Source: an uncultured Clostridium sp.
GTDB lineage: Bacteria > Bacillota > Clostridia > TANB77 > CAG-508
NCBI GenBank assembly: GCA_946565805.1
Contig: CAMNWO010000008.1
Location: 1-64,000, forward strand
DNA: 64,000 nucleotides
Reading direction: 5' to 3'
Both the position numbers and the translations under genes were made by a program. Numbering within the stretch: the stretch's first letter is position 1; the number at the start of each line of letters is the position of its first letter. The notes beneath the pieces were generated by a model. It was not told the origin of the DNA and did not search any database. It saw only the letters and a list, made by a program, of their open reading frames with translations. Below, piece by piece: positions 27,168-36,592 of the stretch.

Positions 27168-27308
27168 ATTAAAAAGGAAAATGTATCCAGTTTGCCGACT
27201 AACACATTTTCCTCGCTTACAAAACACTAATGAAAGTGATTGTATTTTTATTATATATGAAAATATCTCTACTTTCAAGTGTTTATTTGAAAATGGAGGT
27301 ACTTTTTT

Positions 27309-28692
27309 ATGAATAATTTAAAAGAAATTATAGTAGAAAACATATCTACTAAAGAAAAAAATAAATTTAATAGTATTAATGATTTAAAAACTTATTTTAA
27401 GGATAATTCTAATGTATTAAATTTTATCGATTTTAATCAAGAACGTTTTAATAGTATATTAGAAAATTCTTATAATTGTTTTATTATAGAAGATTGGCAA
27501 ATAACTTTAATTGCTAAAAAGAAAACAACTAAAAAGAAAAAAGGAAATGGTCAAGGTAGTATTTATTTCGATAATACTAGACAATGTTGGGTGGGGCAAT
27601 ATGTATATAATAGTAAAAAGAAATTTGTCTATCAGAGAAAAGTTGAAAACAAGACACAATTTGTAACTAGATTTAACGAATTGTTGGTAAGCATAGGGAA
27701 TGGTTCTTATATAGAAAAAAGGAAGGACACCATTAAAAGTATAATAAAAAAACACATTAAACAAAAATACAAAGATGGTATTACTAAAGGTCGTGCTTAT
27801 AAAAGAGACCAACAAACATTAGAATCGATCGAGAAATGTTGTGAGAATTTTATAAACAAACCAATTCAAAAAGTCACATTAGATGACTTAGAAAACTCTA
27901 AAGATTATATGAAAGAATATTATGCTCAATCGGTAATTGATAAAATGTGGAGATTATTATTTAAGGCTTTTTCTATTGCTTCTTCCCCTTCAATAAAATT
28001 AATACCTTGCAATATTATGAATGATGAAAATTTAAAAAAACCAAAATCAAATAAGAAAACTAGAAAAATATTCCCTCTAACTGAAAAAGAAAGAGAAAAG
28101 CTTTTAGATGTTTTGGACAACCAAGAAAGAAATCATAAATATAGAAATATTGTAAAACTAGAATGGCTAACTGGTGCTAGAATTGGAGAAGTTTTAGCAC
28201 GTTCGAGAAATGACATAAATAGAGATAAAACTGCATTACATATTCACAATACTCTTACAGAAGATGAGGACGAAAATATAATTTTAGGAGAACATACAAA
28301 GACATACAATGAAAAAACTGGAATAGATGATGGAGAAAGATTTTTTCCAATTTCTATAGATTTGAAAGAAATTTTAAATGAACAACTAGACAATAAACTA
28401 ACAAACATATACAACTTGCTTTTTTGGGATTATGAAGACAATACTTTTGTAACTCCAAATGAGGTAAATAGCTGGATAAGAAGGATTAATGAAAAATATA
28501 AAATATCAAATAAATCTTTGCACAATCATAGGTTAAGACATGACAGAATTACGCAATGGAAAGAAGCACGGTATGGATTTGTCTGCTATTCAATATCTAG
28601 CAGGTCATGTGGAAGAAAGTAATGTAACAACTGATGTTTATATTGATGTTTCACAAGAATATGCTTTTAAGGAATATCAAAAAGTAATCTAA
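27309..28692 (+). CDS. int: Tyrosine integrase read through a +1 shift at CGG
   Basis: A phage integrase of 460 aa when joined. An N-terminal AP2-like arm-binding part (GQGSIYFDNTRQCWVGQYVY) is followed by SAM-like and catalytic domains with R291 (TGARIGE) and H407/R410 (HNHRLRHD). Codon 421 is CGG (28569-28571). The zero frame then ends in 16 unrelated residues at 28622, without the last two catalytic residues. Skipping the C gives WKEAGMDLSAIQYLAGHVEE, with H433 and the nucleophile Y444 (TTDVYIDV), and a normal stop at 28690-28692. It is the only in-frame CGG I found in the gene. Without the shift, integration and excision would be lost. Confidence 0.85.
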
Positions 28693-28835
28693 AATTCTCT
28701 ATTGCATGACTATTGCATGATATAATAAACCTAACCACCTTGAAAGTATTGATATATCTATGTTCTTGTCAAAAAGATTGTGTCCAGCTGCACCAACAAC
28801 GTATCTGTTCGAACTAAATTGAACAGAATTGCTAC

Positions 28836-28867
28836 AAAAATCATTCAGTAAAATGGATGATTTTTTT
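28836..28867 (+). terminator. Rho-independent terminator after int
   Basis: AAAAATCAT and ATGATTTTT pair around a short loop, followed by a run of T on the plus strand. A second inverted repeat (CTGTTC/GAACAG) lies just before it at 28805-28826. Confidence 0.6.
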
Positions 28868-29002
28868 GTTTGCAGAAAGTAATTACTTTGCAGATCCCCG
28901 GGTTATGTTAGTAGGACACCACTCATAGAAGATTAGGACTTGTGGGAAAGCCAGAGTCCTGTACTACAAAAAAATTTCAAAGTAGTACTATCAAAATAAA
29001 AT
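28868..29002. other. Structured spacer of unknown origin at the prophage end
   Basis: Between the int terminator and the MFS promoter lie several stems: AAGTAATTACTT at about 28877, AGGACT/AGTCCT at about 28938, and GTACTAC/GTAGTAC at about 28962-28989, with a G+C-richer core CCCCGGG. I see no tRNA or tmRNA 3' end. The attachment site is probably between 28693 and here, but its core cannot be defined with only one prophage end in the window. Confidence 0.35.
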
Positions 29003-29031
29003 TTGATTTGTGTTTAAAATAATGATATAAT
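29003..29031 (+). promoter_or_regulatory. Promoter of the MFS gene
   Basis: TTGATT (29003-29008), 17-bp spacer, TATAAT (29026-29031), about 40 bases before the MFS start codon. Confidence 0.7.
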
Positions 29032-29068
29032 TTGTAAAAAAATTTCGAAACATTATTAGGAGAAATAA

Positions 29069-30223
29069 ATGAAAGAATATTTTTACAAAAAAGAGTATAA
29101 ATATATGTATTTAAGTATATTTTTTTTTAATTTTGCAAATGCTTTAAGCGAAACATTTGGAACAGTTATGCTTTATAAAGCAGGATTGCCCATATATTTA
29201 ATATTATTAATATATGGTATAAGATTTTTTATTATGGGTCTGATAACACCATTATTTGTAACAATATCAAGTAAAATAGGAATTGCAAAATGTATACTAA
29301 TTTCAAATTTATTTAATATTATATATGCTTATTTTATATTAGTTAACCAAAATTTATTAGCAAATATTATTATATTTGTCATAGTTCTGGGATTAAATGG
29401 TCTATCTAATCCATCATCTGATGCCTTATCTAGTAAATATGTAGAAAGTGAACATAGGGGGAGATTTAACAGTTTCTATAGTATAAGTAAAATATTAGGA
29501 ACAGTTTTAGCAAGTTGTTTAGTGGCTTGGGGAGTAATAAGTAATAAAACATTAATTTTATTTGTTGTGCTTACAGTTTTCTTTTTACTACAATATCTCG
29601 CAATATTAAAAATAGATTACAAACCAGAAAAAAAATCAAAAGCTTTCAAATCTAGTATGAAATACTTAATACATGGTAAGAGTAAATATAAGATTATATA
29701 TGCACTAAGAACTAATCACATTATAGAAAGACAATTTGTTCCTTTATACTTATACTTATTATTGCAAGATTTTAAAACATTTTCAGTAGTTACTATAGTA
29801 TCACTATTATTTCAAGTTATAACGATTATTTTAATAGGAAAATATACTGATAAAGACATAAAGAAATCAAATAATTTAGTTACAATTATAAAATCTAGTA
29901 TTACATTAATATACCTAGTTACAAAAAACAAATTTATAATATCTATAAATAAAGCAGTTAGTGATAATGTTTCAAAAGTTTATGAGACATCGATACAGAC
30001 TTCAATACAAAATATTATTAAAGAATCAAAAGAGGATAATGAATTGTTGTCAGTAGTTGGACAAATGAGTTTATGCTTTACAGAGGTTTTTGTATTTGCA
30101 TTATTGGCTTTTATAGCAAAGTTTATTGGAGAAAATGTATTTTATTTGATATTTATATTATCAATAATTTCTACGATTATTATAAACATTGATATAAAAT
30201 CAGAAAATAAAAAGTTGAAATAA
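29069..30223 (+). CDS. MFS transporter
   Basis: A 384-aa membrane protein with about 10-12 helices. Loop motifs fit the major facilitator superfamily: FVTISSKIGIAKC after helix 2 and YVESEHRGRFNSFYSISKIL after helix 4. Probably a drug or small-molecule exporter; the substrate is unknown. The ATG follows TAGGAG. It is the first host-type gene beyond the prophage. Confidence 0.75.
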   Translation: MKEYFYKKEYKYMYLSIFFFNFANALSETFGTVMLYKAGLPIYLILLIYGIRFFIMGLITPLFVTISSKIGIAKCILISNLFNIIYAYFILVNQNLLANIIIFVIVLGLNGLSNPSSDALSSKYVESEHRGRFNSFYSISKILGTVLASCLVAWGVISNKTLILFVVLTVFFLLQYLAILKIDYKPEKKSKAFKSSMKYLIHGKSKYKIIYALRTNHIIERQFVPLYLYLLLQDFKTFSVVTIVSLLFQVITIILIGKYTDKDIKKSNNLVTIIKSSITLIYLVTKNKFIISINKAVSDNVSKVYETSIQTSIQNIIKESKEDNELLSVVGQMSLCFTEVFVFALLAFIAKFIGENVFYLIFILSIISTIIINIDIKSENKKLK

Positions 30224-30388
30224 CTATGCCAGCATCACCAGTATGAATGTTTTTATGGGATTTATCGTTCTATAAAAGCATTTTTCATTTATGCTGATAA
30301 TAATAATTCAGCTACAAATTAATTAGTCATTGTAAAATTCCACGAAATTTGATATAACTATAATAATCATTATACTAGGAGATTAATT

Positions 30389-31126
30389 ATGTTAGAAAAA
30401 GTAGAAAATAGAGATTTAGAAAAACTTAAAAATTTATTTAAAGATATTAGATTTTATATGGGAAATAGTGTTTTAGATGGAACTATGGGAGAAGCATATG
30501 TTGACAATATATCTAACCCTAAATTTGCTATTCTTATTGTTAGAAAATACTGTTTTATAAGTGGTAATATAGAAAAAGAAAATTTATATAAACTTATTAA
30601 TAACAAATTAACGCAATATATATTGATCCCAAGTGATAACTTGAAAAGTATTATTGAAGAAATCTTTAAAGATAGTGTAAATAAACTTGAAAGATATTCT
30701 ATAAAGAAGAACCCTGTATTTGATAAGAAAAAATTACAAGAATATATAAACAAAGTATCAAAAGAGTACAATATACAAGCAATAGACAATAAAATAGCCA
30801 ATAGAATTAAAGAAGAAAAATTTATTAATATTACCGATAATTATGAAAAAAATGGAGTTGGTTATTATTGCACCTATAACAATGAAATTATAGGTGTTGC
30901 ATCTTCTAATATATTTTATAAAGACGGAATAGAAGTAAATATAAAAGTAAAAGATGAATATAGAAGAAAAGGAATAGCAACAGCATTAGCTTCAAAACTA
31001 ATATTAAAGTGTTTAGAAGAAAATAAAAAAATCAGTTGGGATGCTGCTAACTTATGGTCTGTAGGTTTAGCAGAAAAATTAGGATTTGAATATGATTCTA
31101 CTTATAATATATATAAACTTATTTAA
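30389..31126 (+). CDS. GNAT family acetyltransferase
   Basis: A 245-aa protein. The N-terminal half is a lead domain seen in larger GNAT proteins (MGEAYVDNISNPKFAILIVR). The C-terminal half has the acetyl-CoA motif VKDEYRRKGIATALASKLIL and the typical WDAANLWSVGLAEKLGFEYD end. The acceptor substrate is unknown. Own ribosome site (AGGAG), 165 bp after the MFS gene. Confidence 0.8.
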   Translation: MLEKVENRDLEKLKNLFKDIRFYMGNSVLDGTMGEAYVDNISNPKFAILIVRKYCFISGNIEKENLYKLINNKLTQYILIPSDNLKSIIEEIFKDSVNKLERYSIKKNPVFDKKKLQEYINKVSKEYNIQAIDNKIANRIKEEKFINITDNYEKNGVGYYCTYNNEIIGVASSNIFYKDGIEVNIKVKDEYRRKGIATALASKLILKCLEENKKISWDAANLWSVGLAEKLGFEYDSTYNIYKLI

Positions 31127-31175
31127 ATCAGAGTTTGAAATTAATTCTATATTAATTAGTCCATAAAGATTCAAT

Positions 31176-31218
31176 AAAAACAGAATGTACCTATTTAAGA
31201 ATGGTATATTCTGTTTTT
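31176..31218 (+). terminator. Rho-independent terminator after GNAT
   Basis: AAACAGAAT and ATTCTGTTT with flanking TACC/GGTA pairs make a long stem ending in a T-run. It can serve both the GNAT gene and the convergent NUDIX gene. Confidence 0.8.
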
Positions 31219-31254
31219 AACTTTCATAATGATACCTCTTCCTATTTTATATAT

Positions 31255-31698
31255 TTATTCATAAAATTTTTTAATTCCTTCTATATCAAAAATTTCTTTC
31301 ACAAATTGGCTTATATTAGCAAATCCTGCTAGCTCTCTATTATTAAAATCCAAAGCAAACGCGATATCTTTCCATTCATAAACACCTTCCTCATTTGCGT
31401 TTACTGGAACTTCCTCTATAAAATCGTATAAAACACTTAAATTCGTTCCTTTGTTCATCTCATTTGTTTCTGGATAAATATATGTTATAAACAATTTCGG
31501 ATTTTCTAATTTAATTCCTGTCTCTTCATAACATTCTCTTATTGCTGTTTGTACTTCTGTTTCATTTTCCTCTATTTTCCCACCAATTCCGTTCCAACAT
31601 TCTTGATAGGGTGGCTTTTTTCTTTTTACCATTAATACTTTTTTGTAATCTTTTGTAAATAAAAAAATAACAACATACTTTTTCATTTTTCTCTTCAT
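31255..31698 (-). CDS. NUDIX hydrolase, MutT/8-oxo-dGTPase type
   Basis: A 147-aa pyrophosphohydrolase. A complete Nudix box spans residues about 40-62 (GKIEENETEVQTAIRECYEE then TGI), matching GX5EX7REUXEEXGU. YQECWNGIGG precedes it. The two possible ATGs are 12 bases apart. Substrate could be an oxidised nucleotide or another NDP-X. Confidence 0.85.
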   Translation of the reverse strand: MKRKMKKYVVIFLFTKDYKKVLMVKRKKPPYQECWNGIGGKIEENETEVQTAIRECYEETGIKLENPKLFITYIYPETNEMNKGTNLSVLYDFIEEVPVNANEEGVYEWKDIAFALDFNNRELAGFANISQFVKEIFDIEGIKKFYE

Positions 31699-31786
31699 TC
31701 CCTTGTATTTTATTGTAATTCTATTCTATCATTCTCTATCTTTTATTGCAATAGAAAAGAACTCTTATTAGAGTCCTTTCACTTTT

Positions 31787-33652
31787 CTATTTTTTATCTT
31801 CATCCTTTTGTGCAGGCAAAACCGCTTCTTCTTTTGTCTCATCATTACTTTCTTGTTTCTTAATCGTATCCATAATCATAATAAATTTAACATTACCCTC
31901 ATTTTCTCCATTTAGCATTGTAAAATTATGATACGCTTTTGATAATTCCTTCAATTTCTCAACTCGTTCACTCATATCCTTCATATCACCATTGATGTAA
32001 TTGCAAATCTTCTTAATTCCTTCTTCATTAAAAGTTTTAACACCTTGTGCTAGAGTGTTAGCACCTTTATCTAACTCATTTGCTCCATTTTGTAATGAAC
32101 TTGAGCCATTTTTTAAACTACCTAGTCCATTCGTTAACTGTGTTAGCCCTTCTCCTAATGTGTTCATTTGAGAAGTAACTTGATTTAGCGCTTGTTCCTT
32201 TACTTGATTAGCTACTTTACTGGCAACTGCTTTTGCTGTCGTTTCTGCTGTTTGTGTTGCTGTATTTTGAGCCACTAATTGTGCCGTATTATTAGCTACT
32301 TGCCCTGCAACTTGTTCTGCGACCTTTTGAGCTATGGTATTTGCTACTTGTTTTGCAGTATCTTTTGCTACTGTTTCAGCAGCTGTTATTGCTGAATTTT
32401 GTGAAAATTGTAAGATGATTGCTTGTTGTTCTGCTGGTAGAGCTTTGTAGTTTTCATTTGCTTCTAATCCAACTTTTACACCGTTTGCTATATTTGTTTT
32501 TTGTCCTTGCGTTAATTGTAAATTGGCTACTTGACTTACTGCTTGCTCACCAATTGCTACTTTTTGTCCTTGTATAGTTTGGGTTGCTACTGCTTGTGCT
32601 TGACTTCCTATTTGTACTTTTTGTTCTGCTGATAAGATAGCCGTTTGTTTCGCCTGTTCCCCGATTACTGTTAATGTATTAGCATCTAAGGCTTCATTTT
32701 TGTCATTTTTTAATTGGCTATTTGCCTTTTTCACTTCTGTTTCAATTTGTTTTGCTCCATTATAAGCAGAGTTTGTTCCATCTTTTAGTTCTTCTGTTCC
32801 AGTAACTAGTTTTCCAGTTCCCTCTGCTAGTGCCACACTTCCTTCTTCAATTTGGTTGCTTGCGGTTTCTAATGTGTTTATCTTCTCCTCTATTTCATCT
32901 AATTTATCTAAGAAGTGTATATCTTTTTCTTCTAAAACTTTTGGAGTTACAAATGTTACGATATTTCCTAATTCAAAATCTGTTGCATCCATACTAATTT
33001 CTATACTATTAGGGATTTCTATATCATGTTTGTTGATTTGCAAACTTTCTTGTAAACCTGGCATAGCCATTCCCATTAATATTGTTTTACTTCCATCATT
33101 AATAACCTTTCCGTTAGATATTTCTATGTTTTTATTGGTATCATTTTTTAGAACGGTTCCTGCAACGACTACAAAAGGTGTGTACATTTTTTGCTGTTTT
33201 CCATTAATGCTAACAATATGTTCTTCTTTGTTGCTATACTCGATTGTTATTTTTACATGCCCTGCTTTTCCTACTATTTCTTCTGCTCCTACTTCTTTTC
33301 CATCTAATTCATATTTCACTTTGCATTCAATTGGCAAATCTTTTTGACTTTCACCTTGATAATAAATATCTTTTTTATCTGCTTTCCATACTAAAGAATT
33401 TCCTTCTTGTGAAAATTCCTCTTCTCCATTGGTATTTTCAATATTTAATAAATCAGTTATATCATTTATAGTTTCTAATTCTTCTTTATTCTCAAGGTGA
33501 GTACTAACGATTGTTTGATAATTTTTACCGTCTTTGTTCATTTTTGAATATACGGTTTCGTCTTTTGTATAAGCAAAAACTGGTAATGTGTAAGCACACA
33601 TACTACATAACAATGTACTTGAAATTATTTTTCTTCTTATATTTGAATTCAT
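31787..33652 (-). CDS. Exported Ala/Gln-rich coil protein paired with MMPL
   Basis: A 621-aa protein with a signal peptide (residues 1-27, cleaved near VFAYT), a beta-rich N-terminal domain to about residue 250, then a long helical region with heptad-like repeats rich in AxxVAxQVAxxTA, and NGLGSLKNGSSSLQNGANEL repeats as in YhgE/Pip-type proteins. It begins four bases after the MMPL stop and is surely co-transcribed with it. It may be an extracytoplasmic partner of the transporter. No enzyme motif seen. Confidence 0.6.
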   Translation of the reverse strand: MNSNIRRKIISSTLLCSMCAYTLPVFAYTKDETVYSKMNKDGKNYQTIVSTHLENKEELETINDITDLLNIENTNGEEEFSQEGNSLVWKADKKDIYYQGESQKDLPIECKVKYELDGKEVGAEEIVGKAGHVKITIEYSNKEEHIVSINGKQQKMYTPFVVVAGTVLKNDTNKNIEISNGKVINDGSKTILMGMAMPGLQESLQINKHDIEIPNSIEISMDATDFELGNIVTFVTPKVLEEKDIHFLDKLDEIEEKINTLETASNQIEEGSVALAEGTGKLVTGTEELKDGTNSAYNGAKQIETEVKKANSQLKNDKNEALDANTLTVIGEQAKQTAILSAEQKVQIGSQAQAVATQTIQGQKVAIGEQAVSQVANLQLTQGQKTNIANGVKVGLEANENYKALPAEQQAIILQFSQNSAITAAETVAKDTAKQVANTIAQKVAEQVAGQVANNTAQLVAQNTATQTAETTAKAVASKVANQVKEQALNQVTSQMNTLGEGLTQLTNGLGSLKNGSSSLQNGANELDKGANTLAQGVKTFNEEGIKKICNYINGDMKDMSERVEKLKELSKAYHNFTMLNGENEGNVKFIMIMDTIKKQESNDETKEEAVLPAQKDEDKK

Positions 33653-33655
33653 TTC

Positions 33656-35737
33656 TTATCCTTCCTTTCTCATGAGACATTTAAGGACTGTCCCCTTTGT
33701 CTCATTTTTTCGATCAAATACTATTAAAAATGCTGGTAATACCGTGATAACTACCATCATACTGATAATAGCTCCTCTTGACATTAAAGTACATAGTGAA
33801 CCAATCATTTCTATTTTTGAGTAAACACCTACTCCAAAGGTTGCTCCAAAGAAACATAGTCCACTTACAATGATAGAACTAATGGAACTTCCTAACGCTT
33901 CGTCAATTGCTTGCTTTTTATTTTTTCCTTCTTTTCGTTTATTTTTATATTTAGTCGTGATTAATATAGCATAATCTATTGTTGCTCCTAATTGGATGGT
34001 TCCGATTACAATGGATGCGACAAATGGTAAGGTTGTATTGGTATAGAACGGTATTCCCATATTGATAAATATAGCAAATTCTATTACGGTTATTAATATG
34101 ACTGGCAATGAAATTGATTTTAATACTATTATCATAATTATGAATATTACTGCTATTGATACTACGTTAACACTATTAAAGTCATGGTCACTGATTTCTA
34201 CTAAGTCCTTCATAAGTGGTCCTTCTCCTGCTAATATTGCTTTTTCATCATATTGTTTGATAATTTCATTTATTTGGGTAATTTGTTCATTTAATTCATC
34301 TGTTGCCATTTCGTATCTTGAGTTGATAATAATCATTTGATATTGGTCATTTTCAAATATTTCGTTAATTTCTTGTGGTAATACCGTTTGTGGTATGCTT
34401 TCTGCTATTTTAGTGTAACCTAAAGTCCATTCAATTCCCTCTACTGCTTCAATTTCTTCTAACATTTCATTAACTTTGTAATCTGGAATGTTTTTATCTA
34501 CTAATAACACTTCTGCTGATACGATATCAAATTTTTCTTGTAAGGTGTTATTGGCTTCTACACTTTTTAGTGTGGTTGGGAGTGATTTGTCTAGGTTGTA
34601 GTATACCTCTGTATGACTATATCCATAAATGGCAATTGGTAAAATCAAAATGAATAAGATGATAATTGCCTTATAATGTTTGATGGTAAAGTTTTTAATT
34701 CCTGTAAATGTTGGCAAAATCTCTTTGTGTTTTGTTTTTTCGATTAGTTTATCAAATGTTAATAACATGGCTGGCAATACTGTTATAACGCATATAACAC
34801 CTAGTAATACTCCTTTTGCCATGACAATTCCAATGTCTTTTCCTAGGGTTAAATTCATGCTGCAAAGTGCCAAAAATCCTGCAATAGTTGTTAAAGAACT
34901 TCCTATGACTGATGTCATGGTTTGACTGATAGCTTGTGCCATTGCTTGATTTTTATTTTGACAATTTTTTTGCTCTGTTTTGTAGCTATGATATAAGAAA
35001 ATAGCAAAATCCATGGTTACGCCTAATTGAAGTACAGCACTTATAGCTTTAGTTATGTAGGAAATTTGCCCTAAAAAGATATTACTTCCCATATTGTATA
35101 AAATAGCTATTCCTATGTTTATTAACAAAAGCAATGGTGCTATATAAGAATCTAATGCTATTTGTAAGATGATAATACATAATATGACTGCTATTATGAC
35201 ATAAATAGCAATTTCTGAGTTGGACAAGTCTCTTGTGTCTAATATGGTAGCTGACATACCACTTATTTTACATTGCTCGTTTGTTATTTCTCTTAGCGTT
35301 TCAATTGTTTTCATGGTTGTATCAGAAGAAATACTATCTTTAAAAGTAACCAGTAATAAGGTATCTCCCTCTTTATAAATTTTATCTTTTATTTCTTCTG
35401 GTATCATTTCAATTGGAATACTGGTTCCAACAACATCAGCTACTCCCATAACTTTTGCTACATTGTCTATTTCTTTTATTTTATTTTCTAGTTGGACAAT
35501 GTCTTTTGTCTTCATATTTTCTAGTACTATCATAGAGAATGCTCCCATATCGAAATCTTCTGCTAAAATATTTTCTCCTTGTAAGGTTTCAATGTCTTCT
35601 GGAAGATAGACTAAAATATCATAGTTAATTCGAGTAGCATTCATACCAATAACAGCTGGTATAAGTAATAAAAGTGCTAGAATTAATATGGTTTTTCTAT
35701 GCTTACATATAAATTCTCCAAATTTAAGTTGTAACAT
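33656..35737 (-). CDS. MMPL/RND-type transporter
   Basis: A 693-aa membrane protein with two halves, each with one helix, a large outside loop and a block of five helices, as in MMPL proteins. Segments such as QLGVTMDFAIFLYHSYKTEQ and QLGATIDYAILITTKYKNKR are the paired RND signature helices. Likely exports lipids or amphiphilic compounds. Its last 17 codons run through a REP palindrome. It is the first gene after the two TetR operators. Confidence 0.85.
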   Translation of the reverse strand: MLQLKFGEFICKHRKTILILALLLLIPAVIGMNATRINYDILVYLPEDIETLQGENILAEDFDMGAFSMIVLENMKTKDIVQLENKIKEIDNVAKVMGVADVVGTSIPIEMIPEEIKDKIYKEGDTLLLVTFKDSISSDTTMKTIETLREITNEQCKISGMSATILDTRDLSNSEIAIYVIIAVILCIIILQIALDSYIAPLLLLINIGIAILYNMGSNIFLGQISYITKAISAVLQLGVTMDFAIFLYHSYKTEQKNCQNKNQAMAQAISQTMTSVIGSSLTTIAGFLALCSMNLTLGKDIGIVMAKGVLLGVICVITVLPAMLLTFDKLIEKTKHKEILPTFTGIKNFTIKHYKAIIILFILILPIAIYGYSHTEVYYNLDKSLPTTLKSVEANNTLQEKFDIVSAEVLLVDKNIPDYKVNEMLEEIEAVEGIEWTLGYTKIAESIPQTVLPQEINEIFENDQYQMIIINSRYEMATDELNEQITQINEIIKQYDEKAILAGEGPLMKDLVEISDHDFNSVNVVSIAVIFIIMIIVLKSISLPVILITVIEFAIFINMGIPFYTNTTLPFVASIVIGTIQLGATIDYAILITTKYKNKRKEGKNKKQAIDEALGSSISSIIVSGLCFFGATFGVGVYSKIEMIGSLCTLMSRGAIISMMVVITVLPAFLIVFDRKNETKGTVLKCLMRKEG
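33672..33705. repeat. REP-like palindrome inside the MMPL 3' end
   Basis: ATGAGACA ... TGTCTCAT enclosing AAGGACTGTCCCC. It belongs to the GAGACA/GGGGACAG repeat family also seen at 42662-42829 and 54357-54466. Here it encodes the last residues of MMPL (KNETKGTVLKCLMRKEG). Confidence 0.7.
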
Positions 35738-35758
35738 TTTCGTCTCTCCTTTCTTTTA

Positions 35759-35808
35759 TGACCAATGGTCATTTCTATCTATTATATTACTTTTATGACC
35801 ATTGGTCA
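35759..35808. promoter_or_regulatory. Two TetR-type operators
   Basis: TGACCAATGGTCA (35759-35771) and TGACCATTGGTCA (35796-35808) are perfect 13-bp palindromes 37 bp apart in the gap between the MMPL operon and the divergent TetR gene. Confidence 0.85.
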
Positions 35809-35881
35809 ATACTTTTTACATTTTTATTGCTTATTTTTCTTTTTTATGCCATAATGGGATTAGATTAAATTTAAATTTTAT

Positions 35882-35967
35882 CTAATTTTATATCAATATT
35901 TTGAAGGCAAGACCCAGATCGTTACGCTCCAGCTATGTTTTGTCAAAAAATATTAATATAAAATTAG
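35882..35967. repeat. Long imperfect hairpin upstream of tetR
   Basis: CTAATTTTATATcAATATTTT is mirrored by a near-identical inverted copy ending at 35967, around a G+C-richer loop (CCAGATCGTTACGCTCC). It looks like a small MITE-like insertion or a structured leader of the TetR gene. Confidence 0.6.
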
Positions 35968-35998
35968 TTTAAGAAATTAATATAATTGGAGAGTAATT

Positions 35999-36592
35999 AT
36001 GGGGATTTTAGAACAAAAAAATGAAAAAGAAAATAGATTATTAGACACTGCTTTTAAACTATTTACTGAAAAAGGAATCAAAAGCACTTCTATTCAAGAA
36101 ATTGTAGATAACGCTAAAGTTGCAAAAGGTACTTTTTATTTATATTTTAAAGACAAATACGAAATTCGAGATGTTTTAATCTCTAAAAAATCAGAAAAGT
36201 TGTTTTCAGAAGCTTTAAGTCGTATGAGAAAAAATTACTTGAAAGATTTTTCTGACCAGATTATCTTTATCATTAACTATGTTATTGATGAACTTACTAA
36301 AAATCCGCTTCTTTTAAAATTTATTTCTAAAAATTTATCTTGGGGTGTTTATAACGAAACCATTATCAAATTGTATGATAAACCAGAAAATAAAGAAGAT
36401 GGATTATATGCTCTGTTTTTAAAAGGTGTGGAGGAAAATCATATTGAATTGAAAAATCCTAAAGTTACTTTATTTATGATTATCGAATTGGTGAGTTCTA
36501 CTTGTTTTGACTCTATTTTGTACAAAAATCCTTTACCAATAGAGGAATATAAGCCTTTCTTATATGATGCTATTCGAAACTTCCTAAAATGA
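35999..36592 (+). CDS. TetR family repressor
   Basis: A 197-aa regulator. The HTH is at residues 12-58 (NRLLDTAFKLFTEKGIKSTS, then AKGTFYLYFKDKYEIRD). The rest is the helical ligand-binding domain. It is divergent from the MMPL operon and almost certainly acts on the two TGACC palindromes. The inducer is unknown. Confidence 0.9.
   Translation: MGILEQKNEKENRLLDTAFKLFTEKGIKSTSIQEIVDNAKVAKGTFYLYFKDKYEIRDVLISKKSEKLFSEALSRMRKNYLKDFSDQIIFIINYVIDELTKNPLLLKFISKNLSWGVYNETIIKLYDKPENKEDGLYALFLKGVEENHIELKNPKVTLFMIIELVSSTCFDSILYKNPLPIEEYKPFLYDAIRNFLK

Noticed and set aside
28893..28905. CAGATCCCCGGG as a vector polylinker remnant
   Set aside because: The match to a BamHI-SmaI junction is short and the flanks do not continue as vector sequence.
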